From: Allorhizocola rhizosphaerae
GTDB taxonomy: Bacteria; Actinomycetota; Actinomycetes; Mycobacteriales; Micromonosporaceae
Assembly (NCBI RefSeq): GCF_003426775.1
Contig: NZ_QJUG01000006.1
Coordinates: 1 to 64,000 of the forward strand
Direction of reading: 5' to 3'
DNA: 64,000 nt
Shown here: positions 33,185 through 41,951 of the stretch, piece by piece
How the letters are laid out: every line of letters starts with the position of its first letter
How positions within the stretch are numbered: position 1 is the stretch's first letter
Program-made: the position numbers and the translations under genes
Notes under the pieces: generated by a model
Databases searched by the model: none
What the model saw: the letters and a program-made list of their open reading frames with translations, nothing else
What the model was told of the DNA's origin: nothing

Positions 33185-33451
33185 TTGACGATGTTACTAA
33201 CAGTGACGAATGAGGTTCACAAATGACTGGACGGCTCGTTGACCAGCGGCGTAACGTCGTCGGCAAGCGCAACGCTTGATGAGACACCCGGGTGTCACTG
33301 CCCGATCGGATTTATCCGGTCGCGAGCGCCAAGCGAAGCGTGGGGGATGGGTGGCACATGCCGTTGGGGGACGGCGCCACCTGTAGAACCGGTCGGCTGG
33401 CCGGCGACGCTAACGGGGGTGAGCGTCGCAGGGCCGGCCACCGGTGTTTTT
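33185..33451 (+). ncRNA. Candidate structured non-coding RNA ending in a terminator
   Basis: No convincing protein is seen on either strand of 33014-33559. On the plus strand TTGACG (33185) could be a -35. Then follow hairpins: gacaccc/gggtgtc (33283-33296), cgatcgga/tccggtcg with ttta loop (33303-33322), ggtggc/gccacc enclosing gccgt/acggc (33350-33381), and a final stem ending in TTTTT (33447-33451). No gene lies downstream on this strand for over 900 bp, so it would be a free-standing RNA rather than a riboswitch. I do not recognise an RNA family. Confidence 0.35.
33388..33451 (+). terminator. Intrinsic terminator with five-T tract
   Basis: ACCGG (33388-33392) and TGGCCGGC (33398-33405) pair with GCCGGCCA (33433-33440) and CCGGT (33441-33445), enclosing a second stem gacgct/agcgtc (33406-33411/33421-33427), then gTTTTT at 33446-33451. 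Confidence 0.65.
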
Positions 33452-33490
33452 ACGGCCAGTTTCGCTCCACGCTCACCTTTCAGCCGGGCT

Positions 33491-33552
33491 GTCGATCATG
33501 AAGTTGATGCCGTGACGCGCCGCCGAACAAGGACATAAGTTCATGATCGACC
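33491..33552. repeat. Dispersed palindromic repeat, family A, copy 2
   Basis: Arms gtcgatcatgaagtt (33491-33505) and aagttcatgatcgac (33537-33551) form a near-perfect stem; the inner part (gcgccgccgaacaaggacata) matches copies 1 and 3. It ends 8 bp before the gpmA stop codon, so it may terminate gpmA transcription. Confidence 0.8.
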
Positions 33553-33559
33553 GAAGGGG

Positions 33560-34306
33560 CTAGCGGCCTTGGGCGGCGACGGCGGCGGCGGCTTCGGCCG
33601 CGGCCTGCGGGTCGAGGTATTCGCCGCCGCGCTTGACCGGGTGCAGGTCGTCCGTGAGGTCGTAGCGCAGGGGCATGCCCGTGGGAATGTTGAGCCCGAC
33701 GATCTCCTCGTCGGAGATCGCGTCCAGGTGCTTGACCAGTGCGCGCAGCGAGTTGCCGTGCGCCGCGATCAGCACGGTGCGGCCGAGCAGCAGATCGGGC
33801 ACGATCCCGTCATACCAGTACGGCAGCATGCGCCCCACGACGTCCTTGAGGCACTCTGTGTGCGGTGCCGGCACGCCCACATAGCGCGGGTCACCGAACT
33901 GGGACCACTCGTCGTCTTCGGCGATGGGCGGGGGAGGCGTGTCGTAGGACCGGCGCCAGAGCATGAACTGCTCCTCGCCGAACTGCGCGAGCGTCTCCTT
34001 CTTGTTCTTGCCCTGCAGTGCGCCGTAATGCCGCTCGTTGAGCCGCCAGGAGCGGTGCACGGGGATCCAGTGCCGGTCGGCGGCGTGCAGCGCCAGCTCG
34101 GCCGTGCGGATCGCCCGCCGCTGCACGCTGGTGTGCACCACATCGGGCAGCAGCCCGTGCTCCTTGAGCAGTTCGCCGCCGCGCCGGGCCTCGGCCTCGC
34201 CCTTGGCGGTCAGGTCAACGTCGACCCAGCCGGTGAAGAGGTTCTTGGCGTTCCATTCGCTTTCGCCGTGCCGCAGCAGCACGAGTGTTCCGACCATGCC
34301 CTGCAT
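33560..34306 (-). CDS. gpmA: 2,3-bisphosphoglycerate-dependent phosphoglycerate mutase
   Basis: 248 residues (or 245 from the ATG at 34297). Glycolytic interconversion of 3- and 2-phosphoglycerate. Histidine phosphatase fold with [18 protein letters not shown] (phosphohistidine), [30 protein letters not shown] and [14 protein letters not shown] (second catalytic His). Length matches GpmA. In mycobacteria gpm1 directly precedes senX3-regX3; here the gene is on the minus strand and 9.8 kb of other genes separate them. Confidence 0.95.
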   Translation of the reverse strand: MQGMVGTLVLLRHGESEWNAKNLFTGWVDVDLTAKGEAEARRGGELLKEHGLLPDVVHTSVQRRAIRTAELALHAADRHWIPVHRSWRLNERHYGALQGKNKKETLAQFGEEQFMLWRRSYDTPPPPIAEDDEWSQFGDPRYVGVPAPHTECLKDVVGRMLPYWYDGIVPDLLLGRTVLIAAHGNSLRALVKHLDAISDEEIVGLNIPTGMPLRYDLTDDLHPVKRGGEYLDPQAAAEAAAAVAAQGR

Positions 34307-34376
34307 CTTTTCATGTGACAGCAGACACCCGCTAAACCGCGTGACAGTGATCCGTTAGGTAAGGAACACTAGCGCA

Positions 34377-35582
34377 GTGCGTGGCTTACCCAAGACCTTC
34401 TGGGCGCTCTGGACGGGCACACTGATCAACCGTAGTGGTGCCTTCGTCATGCTGTACCTCGAGATCCACATGGTCGCCTACTACGGTTTCTCCGCCACGT
34501 TCGCCGGCCTGGTGCTGGGCCTGTTCGGCGCGGGCCTGGCGGTCGGCTCGCTGGTCGGTGGCATCCTCGCGGACCGCTGGGGCCGCCGTGGGACGCTGCT
34601 GATTTCCAACCTGGGCCAAGCGGTCACCGCGGTCGTTGTGGGGCTCACCTTCGAGGCCCTGTGGATCGCCGTGCTGGCAATGGTTTTCGGGTTCTGGAAC
34701 GGGTTGGGCAGGGCACCGTTCAGTGCGACCATGGTCGATGTGCTCGGGCCGAGCGCCCGCCTGCGCGGCATGAACCTCAACTACTGGGCGATCAACCTGG
34801 GCTTCTCGGTCGCGGCCATCCTGGCCGGCGTGCTGTCCAGTGCGCCGCACATGACGGTGTTCCTGATCACCGCGGGCGCGCATGTCCTGACCACGGTGCT
34901 GGTGTTCAAGCTGATCCCGGAGACGAAGCCCTCTGCCGTGCGCATGGAGGTCAAGCCGACGGGCAGCATCAAGGCCGTGCTCACCGATCGGGTGTTCATG
35001 GTGTTCGTGTCGCTCAACCTGGGCCTGTGGGTCGTCATCGAGGCGTGCAAGCTGATCCCGATCGCGATGCACCAGCGCGGGCTCGACCCGGCCGACTACG
35101 GCACGGTGATCGCGGTCAACGGAGTGATGATCGTGCTGGGCCAGCTGTTCGTGCCCAAGCTCATCAGCAGGCGCAAGCGCACGCACGTGCTCGCGGCGGC
35201 GGCCCTGCTGGTCGGGCTGGGCATGGGAGCAGTCGCGGTCGCGGGCACTGTCCCGCTGCTCATGCTGACCGTCGTGGTGTGGACCGCGGGCGAGATGCTC
35301 AACGCGCCGGTCAACGGCGCCTACATCGCCGACCTTTCGCAACCCGAGATGCGCGGGCGATACCAGGGCGTCGCGTCGTCCAGCTTCACGCTGGCCAACT
35401 TCATCGCGCCCGTGTTCGGCGGCATACTTCTCGATCACGCCCCGCCGGCGACGCTCTGGGTGGTCCTGGCCGGGCTTGGCCTGGCTGTCGCGATTGGACA
35501 GATCGTGACCGGCCCCGCCCGCGACCGCCGCGCCGCGCTCCTCACCCAGCAGCAGGGGGTACCGGTTGCGGCTGTTTCTTAG
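34377..35582 (+). CDS. MFS transporter 1 (drug-exporter type)
   Basis: 401 residues from GTG. Twelve membrane segments; the loop 2-3 MFS signature GGILADRWGRRGTLL and a DHA1-like N-terminus (FWALWTGTLINRSGAFVMLYLEI). Substrate unknown. It overlaps MFS transporter 2 by 17 bp. The N-terminal block FW.LW..LINR.GAF.M is shared with transporter 2, pointing to tandem duplication. Confidence 0.9.
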   Translation: MRGLPKTFWALWTGTLINRSGAFVMLYLEIHMVAYYGFSATFAGLVLGLFGAGLAVGSLVGGILADRWGRRGTLLISNLGQAVTAVVVGLTFEALWIAVLAMVFGFWNGLGRAPFSATMVDVLGPSARLRGMNLNYWAINLGFSVAAILAGVLSSAPHMTVFLITAGAHVLTTVLVFKLIPETKPSAVRMEVKPTGSIKAVLTDRVFMVFVSLNLGLWVVIEACKLIPIAMHQRGLDPADYGTVIAVNGVMIVLGQLFVPKLISRRKRTHVLAAAALLVGLGMGAVAVAGTVPLLMLTVVVWTAGEMLNAPVNGAYIADLSQPEMRGRYQGVASSSFTLANFIAPVFGGILLDHAPPATLWVVLAGLGLAVAIGQIVTGPARDRRAALLTQQQGVPVAAVS

Positions 35583-36801
35583 CGAGACGGTCGGCGGTCT
35601 TCCGCGCACGTTCTGGGCCATATTCAGCGCGCTTCTGGTCAACCGGGTGGGCGCTTTCGCGATGCTCCTGCTGCCGACATACCTGACCACGGTGCGCGGG
35701 ACGAGCCTTGCCGTGGCCGGGTTGGTGACCGGGGCCTATGGCGCGGGCGGTGTCGTGGGCACGCTGCTCGGTGGGGTGCTCGCCGACCGGTGGGGGCGCA
35801 GGAAGTCCTATCTTGCGGGCACGTCCACGGCGGCGGTGCTCATGCTGGCGCTCGGCTTCGCCCGCCCGGTGTGGCTGATCGCGACCCTGGCCGTGCTGGT
35901 GGGTCTCGCGCACATGCTGCCGAGCGCGCCGATGGTCGCCGCGATCGTGGACGTGACGCCCGAGCCGGACCGGCCGCGCGCGTTCAACCTCCAGTTCTGG
36001 GCATTCAACATGGGCATGGCCGCCGCGGGCGCGCTCGCCGGGCTGATCGCCGAGGTCAGCTTCTTCGCGCTGTTCGCAGCCGATGCGGCGATGACCGCGC
36101 TCACCGCCGTGCTGGTGTGGCGGCTCGTGCCCGAGACCCGCCCGGCGGCAGTCAAAGCCGTTGTGCGGCAAGGGTTGGGCGTGGTGTTCCGGGATCGCGT
36201 GTTCCTCACGTTCGTCGGGCTGACGTTCGCCCTCGCCGTGCTGACCGTGCAGAGCACTTCGACCGTGCAGCTGGCCATGGCCTCCGATGGCCTGCGGCCG
36301 TCGGAATACGGGCTGGTGGTGTCGGTGAGCGGCGCGCTGATCGTGCTCGGTCAGCTGTTCGTGCCCAGGATGATCGCGGGCCTGCGGTTCGCCTCCGCGC
36401 TGGCTGTCGCGTTAGGACTGATCGGGTTCGGCTACTTCGGGTTGATGTTCGCCGATGCCGCGTGGGTCTATCTGGTTGCGGCGATCGTGTGGACGTTCGG
36501 GCAGATGATCGGGGCCCCGCCCAACGCCTCGATCATCGCGCAGCTCGCGCCGGCGCATCTGCGTGGCAGGTACCAAGCGGTCTTCAGTCTGGTCTTTCCC
36601 TTGGCATTCTTCGTGGCGCCGGCGGCCGGGGGTTGGAGTCTTGGCGCGATCGGCGCTTGGCACTGGCTCATCTGCGGGCTGCTCGGCGGCGCCACGGCGG
36701 TCGGGCATCTGCTGGCGGCGGGGCCGCGTGATCGGCACGTCGCGGCCGTGACCACCGCCGTGCCGGAGCGTCGCGTCTCATTGGAGCCGGCCGGAGCCTG
36801 A
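35566..36801 (+). CDS. MFS transporter 2 (drug-exporter type)
   Basis: 411 residues from a TTG start at 35566, chosen because it lies 17 bp inside transporter 1 and gives the same N-terminal layout (GGLPRTFWAIFSALLVNRVGAFAMLLLP). Loop 2-3 motif GGVLADRWGRRKSYL; twelve segments. It is a paralogue of transporter 1, and the two could form a heteromeric pair or have different substrates. A strong hairpin follows. Confidence 0.9.
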   Translation: MRLFLSETVGGLPRTFWAIFSALLVNRVGAFAMLLLPTYLTTVRGTSLAVAGLVTGAYGAGGVVGTLLGGVLADRWGRRKSYLAGTSTAAVLMLALGFARPVWLIATLAVLVGLAHMLPSAPMVAAIVDVTPEPDRPRAFNLQFWAFNMGMAAAGALAGLIAEVSFFALFAADAAMTALTAVLVWRLVPETRPAAVKAVVRQGLGVVFRDRVFLTFVGLTFALAVLTVQSTSTVQLAMASDGLRPSEYGLVVSVSGALIVLGQLFVPRMIAGLRFASALAVALGLIGFGYFGLMFADAAWVYLVAAIVWTFGQMIGAPPNASIIAQLAPAHLRGRYQAVFSLVFPLAFFVAPAAGGWSLGAIGAWHWLICGLLGGATAVGHLLAAGPRDRHVAAVTTAVPERRVSLEPAGA

Positions 36802-36815
36802 CCGGCCTATCACGC

Positions 36816-36858
36816 GATCCCCTGTTCGGCCGACGAGCCATCGGCTGAGCAGGGGATC
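36816..36858 (+). terminator. Terminator after the MFS pair
   Basis: GATCCCCTG (36816-36824) pairs with CAGGGGATC (36850-36858), and an inner ggccga/tcggct stem extends it after a 3-nt symmetric loop. Confidence 0.7.
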
Positions 36859-36894
36859 TGTCCTGTAACAAATTGAAAACTTGGGCATTCGCTG

Positions 36895-36923
36895 TTGACA
36901 CCCGGCCCCAGTGAGTAAGAATT
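36895..36923 (+). promoter_or_regulatory. Promoter-like region before the RpiR remnant
   Basis: TTGACA (36895-36900) is followed by TAAGAA/agaatt near 36916-36923 and an AT-rich stretch (attctttccattaacagtaa, 36921-36940) that is unusual here and may have held the regulator's operator. Confidence 0.4.
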
Positions 36924-36973
36924 CTTTCCATTAACAGTAAACAGTCCTTTCAGAAAAGTAGGGGTTGTTGGCA

Positions 36974-37502
36974 GTGGAGTCAGGTGTGCTTGCTCGGCTA
37001 CGGGCGCGGCTCCCGCATTTAGCGGGGGCGATCCGGCGCGTCGCCGAGTATGTGCTCACGGACCCGTGGGGGCGGCGCGGAGATGGCATTCTCCTTGCAC
37101 CGCATCGGGGTCGCCGCGTGGACGTGGCCAGACGTCCACAATGGACTCGCCAGCGCGGCGCTGCTGCGCGCGGGAGACGTTGCCCTGGGCATCTCTCACT
37201 CGGGGCAGACCCGCGAGACCGTCGCAATGGTCGCCGAGGCCGCGAGCCGAGACGCGACAACCGTTGCCCTGAAAAGCTTTCCCGGTTCGCCGCCGGCGGA
37301 CGTGGCCGACGTCGTGCTCCTCACGGCGGCGCAGGCCACCACCTTTCGGCCGGATGCCTTGTCAGCCCGCCACCCCCAGCTGGTCCTGCTGGACCTGCTG
37401 TACATCGCGGTGGCACAGCGCACGCATGCCCGCTCCCACACCGCCTTTCAGCGCTCCGCACAGGCGGTCGCCGCGCACCGTCTCAACGACGTGGCGGCCT
37501 GA
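36974..37502 (+). pseudogene. MurR/RpiR-family regulator, internally deleted and frameshifted
   Basis: The start (VESGVLARLRARLPHLAGAIRRVAEYVLTDPWG) is the beginning of an RpiR HTH domain. It is cut and continues, in a frame shifted by one, with the C-terminal part of a SIS domain (LRAGDVALGISHSGQTRETVAMV, ATTVALKSFPGSPPADVADVVLL, ARHPQLVLLDLLYIAVAQRT). About 100 residues, including the recognition helix and the SIS N-terminal half, are missing. The intact gene would have sensed a phosphosugar and controlled the amino-sugar importer that starts 39 bp downstream. Confidence 0.8.
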
Positions 37503-37541
37503 CTCCCATTCGGTACCAACAAAACAGCTCTAGGAGATGAC

Positions 37542-38963
37542 ATGACAACTTCCCCCGACCGGCCGTCGGACCTCACTCGCCGCACCATGCTGCGGCGGGC
37601 GGCGGCCGCCGGCCTGCTCGCGACGCCTGCCGCGGGCCTGCTCGCCGCCTGTAACCAGGAGGGTGACGGCACCACCGGTGGCGGGGCGGCGAAGACCAAG
37701 GAAAACCCGTTCGGCGTGGAGCAGGGCAAGGGCCTGTCCGCCGCGTTCTTCAACGGCGGGTTCGGCGAGGACTACGCCAGGTTTTTCGCGACGCAGTACG
37801 AGGCGAAGCGCGGCGGCAAGGTCGACATCAAGTTCTCCAAGACCATCCTGACCGACTACCAGCCAGGCTTCTACAGCGGCAACGTGCCGGACGTGCTGAA
37901 CAACTCCTCGCCCGAGACCATCCCGGTGGGCCCGGTGGTCAAGGGCGGGCAGCTGGTCGACCTGACCGAGCTGCTGGAGGCCGACAGCATCGACGACCCG
38001 AGCAAGAAGGTCAAGGACACGCTCGTCGCGGGCACCATCGAGTCGGGTCTGTTCAACGGCAAGATGTACACCCTGAACTACGCCTACTCGATTTACGGAC
38101 ACTGGTACAACCAGGCGCTGTTCGACTCCAAGGGCTGGAAGGTCCCGAAGACGTGGGCCGAGTTCGAGACGCTGGCCGAGGCCGCCAAGAAGGAGGGCAT
38201 CGCCGCGTACACGTTCCAGGGCATCCACCCGTGGTACATCCACAACGTCGTCAACGAGTGGATCTGGAAGGTCGGGGGCAAGGCGGCCATCGCCGCGATC
38301 GACAATCTTGAGCCCAACGCCTGGAAATCCGAGGCCGTGAAGGCCGCCACCGAGAAGCTGGCCGAGATGGTCGGCAAGGGCTGGGTGCAGCCGGGCGCGG
38401 CGACGCTCGACCACACCACGACGCAGCAGGCCATCATCGACAACAAGGCGCTGTTCATCTGGTGTGGCTCGTGGCTGGAGGGCGAGATGGCCAAGACCAT
38501 CGGGCAGGCCAAGCTCGCCGTGGCGCCGCCGTGGGACGTGACCACGTCGGACAAGGCCAAGTACGGCACGGTTCATGCCGCGCCGGGTGAGGGCTTCATC
38601 GTCCCGGCCAAGGGCAAGAACGTGCAGGGCGGTCTGGAGTTCCTGCGGCTCATGCTGAGCAAGGAGTGGGCGCGTAAGTTCGCCGAGCTCACCAAGTCGC
38701 TGCCGGTTGTCAAGGGCGCGGCGGACGGGCTGACCATCTCCAACGCGCTGACGTCCGCGTCGAAGGTCGCGGCCGAGGCGCCCGAGGTCATCAACTGGTT
38801 CTACGAGGGCTGGTATCCGACCCTGCAGAAGGCCGTGGGCGCGCAGGCCACCGAGCTCATGGCCGGCAAGATCACGCCGGCGCAGTTCATGGACGCCGTG
38901 CAGAAGGTCGCCGACGAGGTGGCCAAGGACGACAAGATCACCAAGCAGAAGCGTCCTCATTAG
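37542..38963 (+). CDS. ngcE: NgcE-like amino-sugar-binding lipoprotein of CUT1 ABC transporter
   Basis: 473 residues from ATG with TAGGAG upstream. The twin-arginine signal (LTRRTMLRR) with lipobox LLAAC puts cleavage at Cys33. The binding-protein fold resembles the N-acetylglucosamine/chitobiose protein NgcE (YSIYGHWYNQALFDSKGWKVPKTWAEFETLAEAAKKEGI, FQGIHPWYIHN, FIVPAKGKNVQGGLEFLRLMLSKEWA). Two permeases follow; the broken RpiR regulator upstream fits phosphosugar control. The assignment to amino-sugars is from memory of the family. Confidence 0.7.
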   Translation: MTTSPDRPSDLTRRTMLRRAAAAGLLATPAAGLLAACNQEGDGTTGGGAAKTKENPFGVEQGKGLSAAFFNGGFGEDYARFFATQYEAKRGGKVDIKFSKTILTDYQPGFYSGNVPDVLNNSSPETIPVGPVVKGGQLVDLTELLEADSIDDPSKKVKDTLVAGTIESGLFNGKMYTLNYAYSIYGHWYNQALFDSKGWKVPKTWAEFETLAEAAKKEGIAAYTFQGIHPWYIHNVVNEWIWKVGGKAAIAAIDNLEPNAWKSEAVKAATEKLAEMVGKGWVQPGAATLDHTTTQQAIIDNKALFIWCGSWLEGEMAKTIGQAKLAVAPPWDVTTSDKAKYGTVHAAPGEGFIVPAKGKNVQGGLEFLRLMLSKEWARKFAELTKSLPVVKGAADGLTISNALTSASKVAAEAPEVINWFYEGWYPTLQKAVGAQATELMAGKITPAQFMDAVQKVADEVAKDDKITKQKRPH

Positions 38964-39008
38964 ACAGTTGTGCGTCAGGTGGGGCCGGGCGCGGAACAAT
39001 CCACGCCT

Positions 39009-39089
39009 ACCCGCTGCCGGAACGACGGGTGTGACTCTGTTCAGGCGAAGCCGTGCTTTCAGCACCCGCTGCAGGAATAACGGGTGGGG
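39009..39089. repeat. Dispersed repeat, family B, copy 1, flanked by direct repeats
   Basis: actctgttcaggcgaagccg (39034-39053) and the next bases tgct also occur at 45900. Near-identical direct repeats acccgctgccggaacgacgg (39009) and acccgctgcaggaataacgg (39065) flank this core. Confidence 0.75.
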
Positions 39090-39112
39090 CCGTTCACCCT
39101 CCGGCCCCACCC
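39082..39112 (+). terminator. Hairpin between the binding protein and permease genes
   Basis: A perfect 11-bp stem GGGTGGGGCCG (39082-39092) / CGGCCCCACCC (39102-39112) followed by atcctccttt. Partial termination here would raise binding-protein levels above the permeases. Confidence 0.7.
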
Positions 39113-39136
39113 ATCCTCCTTTCGAAAGGGACTCCC

Positions 39137-40120
39137 ATGCGGCAAGGCAGGGCCCGATTCATCACCGGGTTTCTCTTCGCTCCGGTCCTGCTGTACGTGG
39201 TGTATGTGCTCGTCCCCTACGGACAGGCGTTCTACTTCTCGTTGACGGACACGACCGGCTTCAGCCCGGAGCACAACTTCGTCGGTTTCACCAACTATCT
39301 GGAGCTGTTCTCCGACGAGGTGTATCTGCGGGCCATCGGTCACAACGTGGTGATACTGACGCTGTTTCCCATCTTCACCATCCTCATCGCGCTGTTTTTC
39401 GCGTTCATGCTCAACATCGGGGGACGCGGCGACAAAGCGGGGATCCGGGGCGTGCGTGGGTCGTCGGTGTACAAGTTCGTGTTCTTCTTCCCGCAGGTGC
39501 TCTCGATCGCCATCGTCGCCGTGATCTGGCGGCGCGTCTATCAGGGCAACGAAGGCGGCATGCTCAACGCGATCCTCATCGAGCTCGGCCTCGTGGACCG
39601 CGAGAAACCGCTGGCGTTCCTTGGCGAGACCGACTCCGTCATCGGCAAGCTGACGTTCGGCGAATTCCTGCTCGACGCGCCGGTCGCGCTGATCTGCCTG
39701 ATCATCGTGGCGATCTGGGGCAGCGTCGGCTTCTACCTGGTGCTGTTCTCCGCGGCCATGCAGTCCATCCCGAAGGACATCTTCGAGGCCGCGACGCTGG
39801 ACGGAGCCAACCGGGTGCAGACCTTCTTCAGGGTGACCCTGCCGCTGCTGCGCGAGCATGTCTCTATTGCCTGGGTCTACCTGGGAATCGCCGCACTCGA
39901 CTTCTACGCCCTCGTGGTCGGGTTGACCCCGGGCGTCGGCGGGCCCAACCACGCCACCGAGGTCATGAGCTCGTGGATGCTCACGAACTCGTTCCGCCCG
40001 GACCGCTTCGACGCCTTCGCGTACGCCTGCGCGATGGGCGTGTCCATCGCGATCATCACGCTGTTGCTGGCCGCCGTGCAGCTGCGCATCACCCGCAGCC
40101 GCGAAAAGCTTGAGTTCTAA
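39137..40120 (+). CDS. CUT1 ABC transporter permease, NgcF-like
   Basis: 327 residues from ATG 39137 behind gaaaggg. Six membrane segments (FITGFLFAPVLLYVVYVLVPYGQAFYF first) and an EAA loop (KDIFEAATLDGANRVQTFFRVTLPLLREH). An insertion between segments 2 and 3 (GRGDKAGIRGVRG, VYQGNEGGMLN) is typical of this transporter group. Partner of the NgcE-like protein and the next permease. Confidence 0.85.
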   Translation: MRQGRARFITGFLFAPVLLYVVYVLVPYGQAFYFSLTDTTGFSPEHNFVGFTNYLELFSDEVYLRAIGHNVVILTLFPIFTILIALFFAFMLNIGGRGDKAGIRGVRGSSVYKFVFFFPQVLSIAIVAVIWRRVYQGNEGGMLNAILIELGLVDREKPLAFLGETDSVIGKLTFGEFLLDAPVALICLIIVAIWGSVGFYLVLFSAAMQSIPKDIFEAATLDGANRVQTFFRVTLPLLREHVSIAWVYLGIAALDFYALVVGLTPGVGGPNHATEVMSSWMLTNSFRPDRFDAFAYACAMGVSIAIITLLLAAVQLRITRSREKLEF

Positions 40121-40133
40121 GGGGTTTCCAGCG

Positions 40134-40997
40134 GTGAAAAAAGAGCGCGGCGTGATGAACGCCTTCTCCCACACGTTCCTGTTCATCTGGGGCGCGATGG
40201 TGACCATTCCACTGGTGTGGGCGGTCATCCAGTCGTTCAAAACCGATACCGAGATCCTGAACGAGCCGCTGGCCCTGCCGGAACAGTGGTTGTTCGGGGC
40301 GTTCGGCCGGGCGTGGACCAAAGGCGACATCGGCGAGTTCTTCGCCAACACCGTGCTGGTGATGGCGTTCAGCGTCACGCTCACCATGCTGTGCGGCGCG
40401 ATGGCCGCGTATGTGTTGGCGCGCTACAGGTTTCCGGGCAACCGCGTCATCTACTGGACGTTCGTCGCCGGGCTGACCGTGCCCATCTACATGGGCATCC
40501 TGCCGCTGTACCTGCTCGTCAAGGACGTCGGCGAGATGCTCGGGCTGGAGTCGGTCATCGGCGTGGACACGCGCGGCGGGCTGATCCTCGTGTACATCGC
40601 CTATTCCATGCCGTTCACGATCTTCTTCCTGCACGCGTTTTTCCGGACCCTGCCGACCACGATCGCCGAGGCGGCCGCGGTGGACGGCGCCGGCCATGTG
40701 CGCACGTTTTTCCAGGTGATGATGCCCATGGCCAAGCCCGGCCTGGTGAGCATCGCCATCTTCAACGTGATCGGGCAATGGAATCAATTTCTTTTGCCTG
40801 TGGTACTGGTCAAGGCCGACGATGGTCCGAAGGTGTTGACGCAGGGGCTGTTGGAGCTTGCGACCAATGCGCGCTATGAGACCGACTTCGCGCGGCTGTT
40901 CGCCGGCATGACGCTTGCCATGCTGCCCATTTTGGCCGTGTACCTGGTTTTCCACCGGCAGGTGCAGTCGGGTCTCACGGGCGCGACGACGAAGTAA
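40134..40997 (+). CDS. CUT1 ABC transporter permease, NgcG-like
   Basis: 287 residues from GTG 40134 with AAGGGG upstream; a TTG at 40110 would overlap the previous gene. Six membrane segments; EAA loop TTIAEAAAVDGAGHVRTFFQVMMPMAKPG. No ATPase follows, as in Streptomyces importers served by MsiK. Its end overlaps the convergent TPR-like gene by 23 bp. Confidence 0.85.
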   Translation: MKKERGVMNAFSHTFLFIWGAMVTIPLVWAVIQSFKTDTEILNEPLALPEQWLFGAFGRAWTKGDIGEFFANTVLVMAFSVTLTMLCGAMAAYVLARYRFPGNRVIYWTFVAGLTVPIYMGILPLYLLVKDVGEMLGLESVIGVDTRGGLILVYIAYSMPFTIFFLHAFFRTLPTTIAEAAAVDGAGHVRTFFQVMMPMAKPGLVSIAIFNVIGQWNQFLLPVVLVKADDGPKVLTQGLLELATNARYETDFARLFAGMTLAMLPILAVYLVFHRQVQSGLTGATTK

Positions 40998-41898
40998 GGT
41001 GCTCCAGCTCTTGGGCGATACGGTCGGCGCGTTGGGCGAAACGGGCCGCCTCGCCGGGTCGGATGTGCGCCAGCAGCCGTAGGGCCATGACGCGCAGGCG
41101 CAGCAGACCTGCGTCACCGGCGTGATCGAGGGCGGCTTCCGCATGCTCGGCCGCGCGGTCGGGATCGCCCAGTTTCCAGTGGCAGTAGGCGAGGCCGTGA
41201 TGCCGCCGGAAGAGCGCGAACGCTGCCGGGCTGTCCGGATCGATCGACCGATAGAAGCGCGCCCCCGCTGCGTATCGTGCGTCGCGCGCGAGTTGGTAGG
41301 CCCGTTGGTCGGCCCAGCGGGCGTGGTAGCAGTCGCGGTCGGTGTCCCTTGGCAGGACGGCGATTTGGGCACGGGCACGTGACAGGGCTTCACGATCGCC
41401 GAGGCGGGCGTGGAGGAGATCCGCCTCGATCCGGGCCGCAGGCGGGAGCTCGCCGACGTCGTGCAGTCTCAACCGCGCCGTATCGATGTCGCCGCGGCGC
41501 ATCGCGATCGACGCCAGGCCGAGGCGGATCCAGCAGGCGGCGGGCGACTCCGAGATCGGTGGGCGGTCCCACAACCGCAGCTGTGCCTCGCACATGGACA
41601 GCGGCAGGTCCGAGAAGCGCGAGTGGTATTGGCCCATCCAGCGGGCCGTCTCGTCCAGCGGGCGCGGCACGCCGAAATGCTCCAGGAGCCATTGTCCATA
41701 TTGCCCGCCCGGCGCATTGCCGCGGGACCTGAGCCGGCGCAGGCCGCGCTCGACCGAACCGGGATCCTCCGGCAGGCCGGCCGACGGACCCGCCCGGCGC
41801 ATGAGCAGGTGGGTGAGCGCGGTCCAACCGCCGTGCTCGTCGGCCAGCCGCTGGACGTATCGGCCCCACGTGCAGCCCAGCGGGTCGGTCAGGTCCAT
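40975..41898 (-). CDS. TPR-like helical-repeat protein of unknown function
   Basis: 307 residues. Repeating helix pairs such as CWIRLGLASIAMRRGDIDTARLRLHDV, HGLAYCHWKLGDPDRAAEHAEAALDHAGDA and LRVMALRLLAHIRPGEAARFAQRADRIAQEL suggest tetratricopeptide repeats. It begins MDLTDPLGCTWGRYVQRLADEHGGWTALTHLLMRR, a short helical N-terminus. No DNA-binding domain or enzyme motif is seen. It is divergent from the EEP fragment. Confidence 0.65.
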   Translation of the reverse strand: MDLTDPLGCTWGRYVQRLADEHGGWTALTHLLMRRAGPSAGLPEDPGSVERGLRRLRSRGNAPGGQYGQWLLEHFGVPRPLDETARWMGQYHSRFSDLPLSMCEAQLRLWDRPPISESPAACWIRLGLASIAMRRGDIDTARLRLHDVGELPPAARIEADLLHARLGDREALSRARAQIAVLPRDTDRDCYHARWADQRAYQLARDARYAAGARFYRSIDPDSPAAFALFRRHHGLAYCHWKLGDPDRAAEHAEAALDHAGDAGLLRLRVMALRLLAHIRPGEAARFAQRADRIAQELEHLTSSSRP

Positions 41899-41951
41899 GT
41901 CCGGAATCGTGTCCTGGTCGGCGATTGGCGTGGGGCAATAGCGTGCGCCTC

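Noticed and set aside
33290-33451. Cyclic-di-AMP (ydaO) or cobalamin riboswitch
   Set aside because: Short resemblances (gctaacgg, gtcactg) but the conserved core motifs and order are missing, and no gene follows on that strand.
33239-33538. Plus-strand 99-residue open frame in the kinase-gpmA intergenic region
   Set aside because: No start signal or domain; the DNA is better explained by consecutive hairpins and a terminator.
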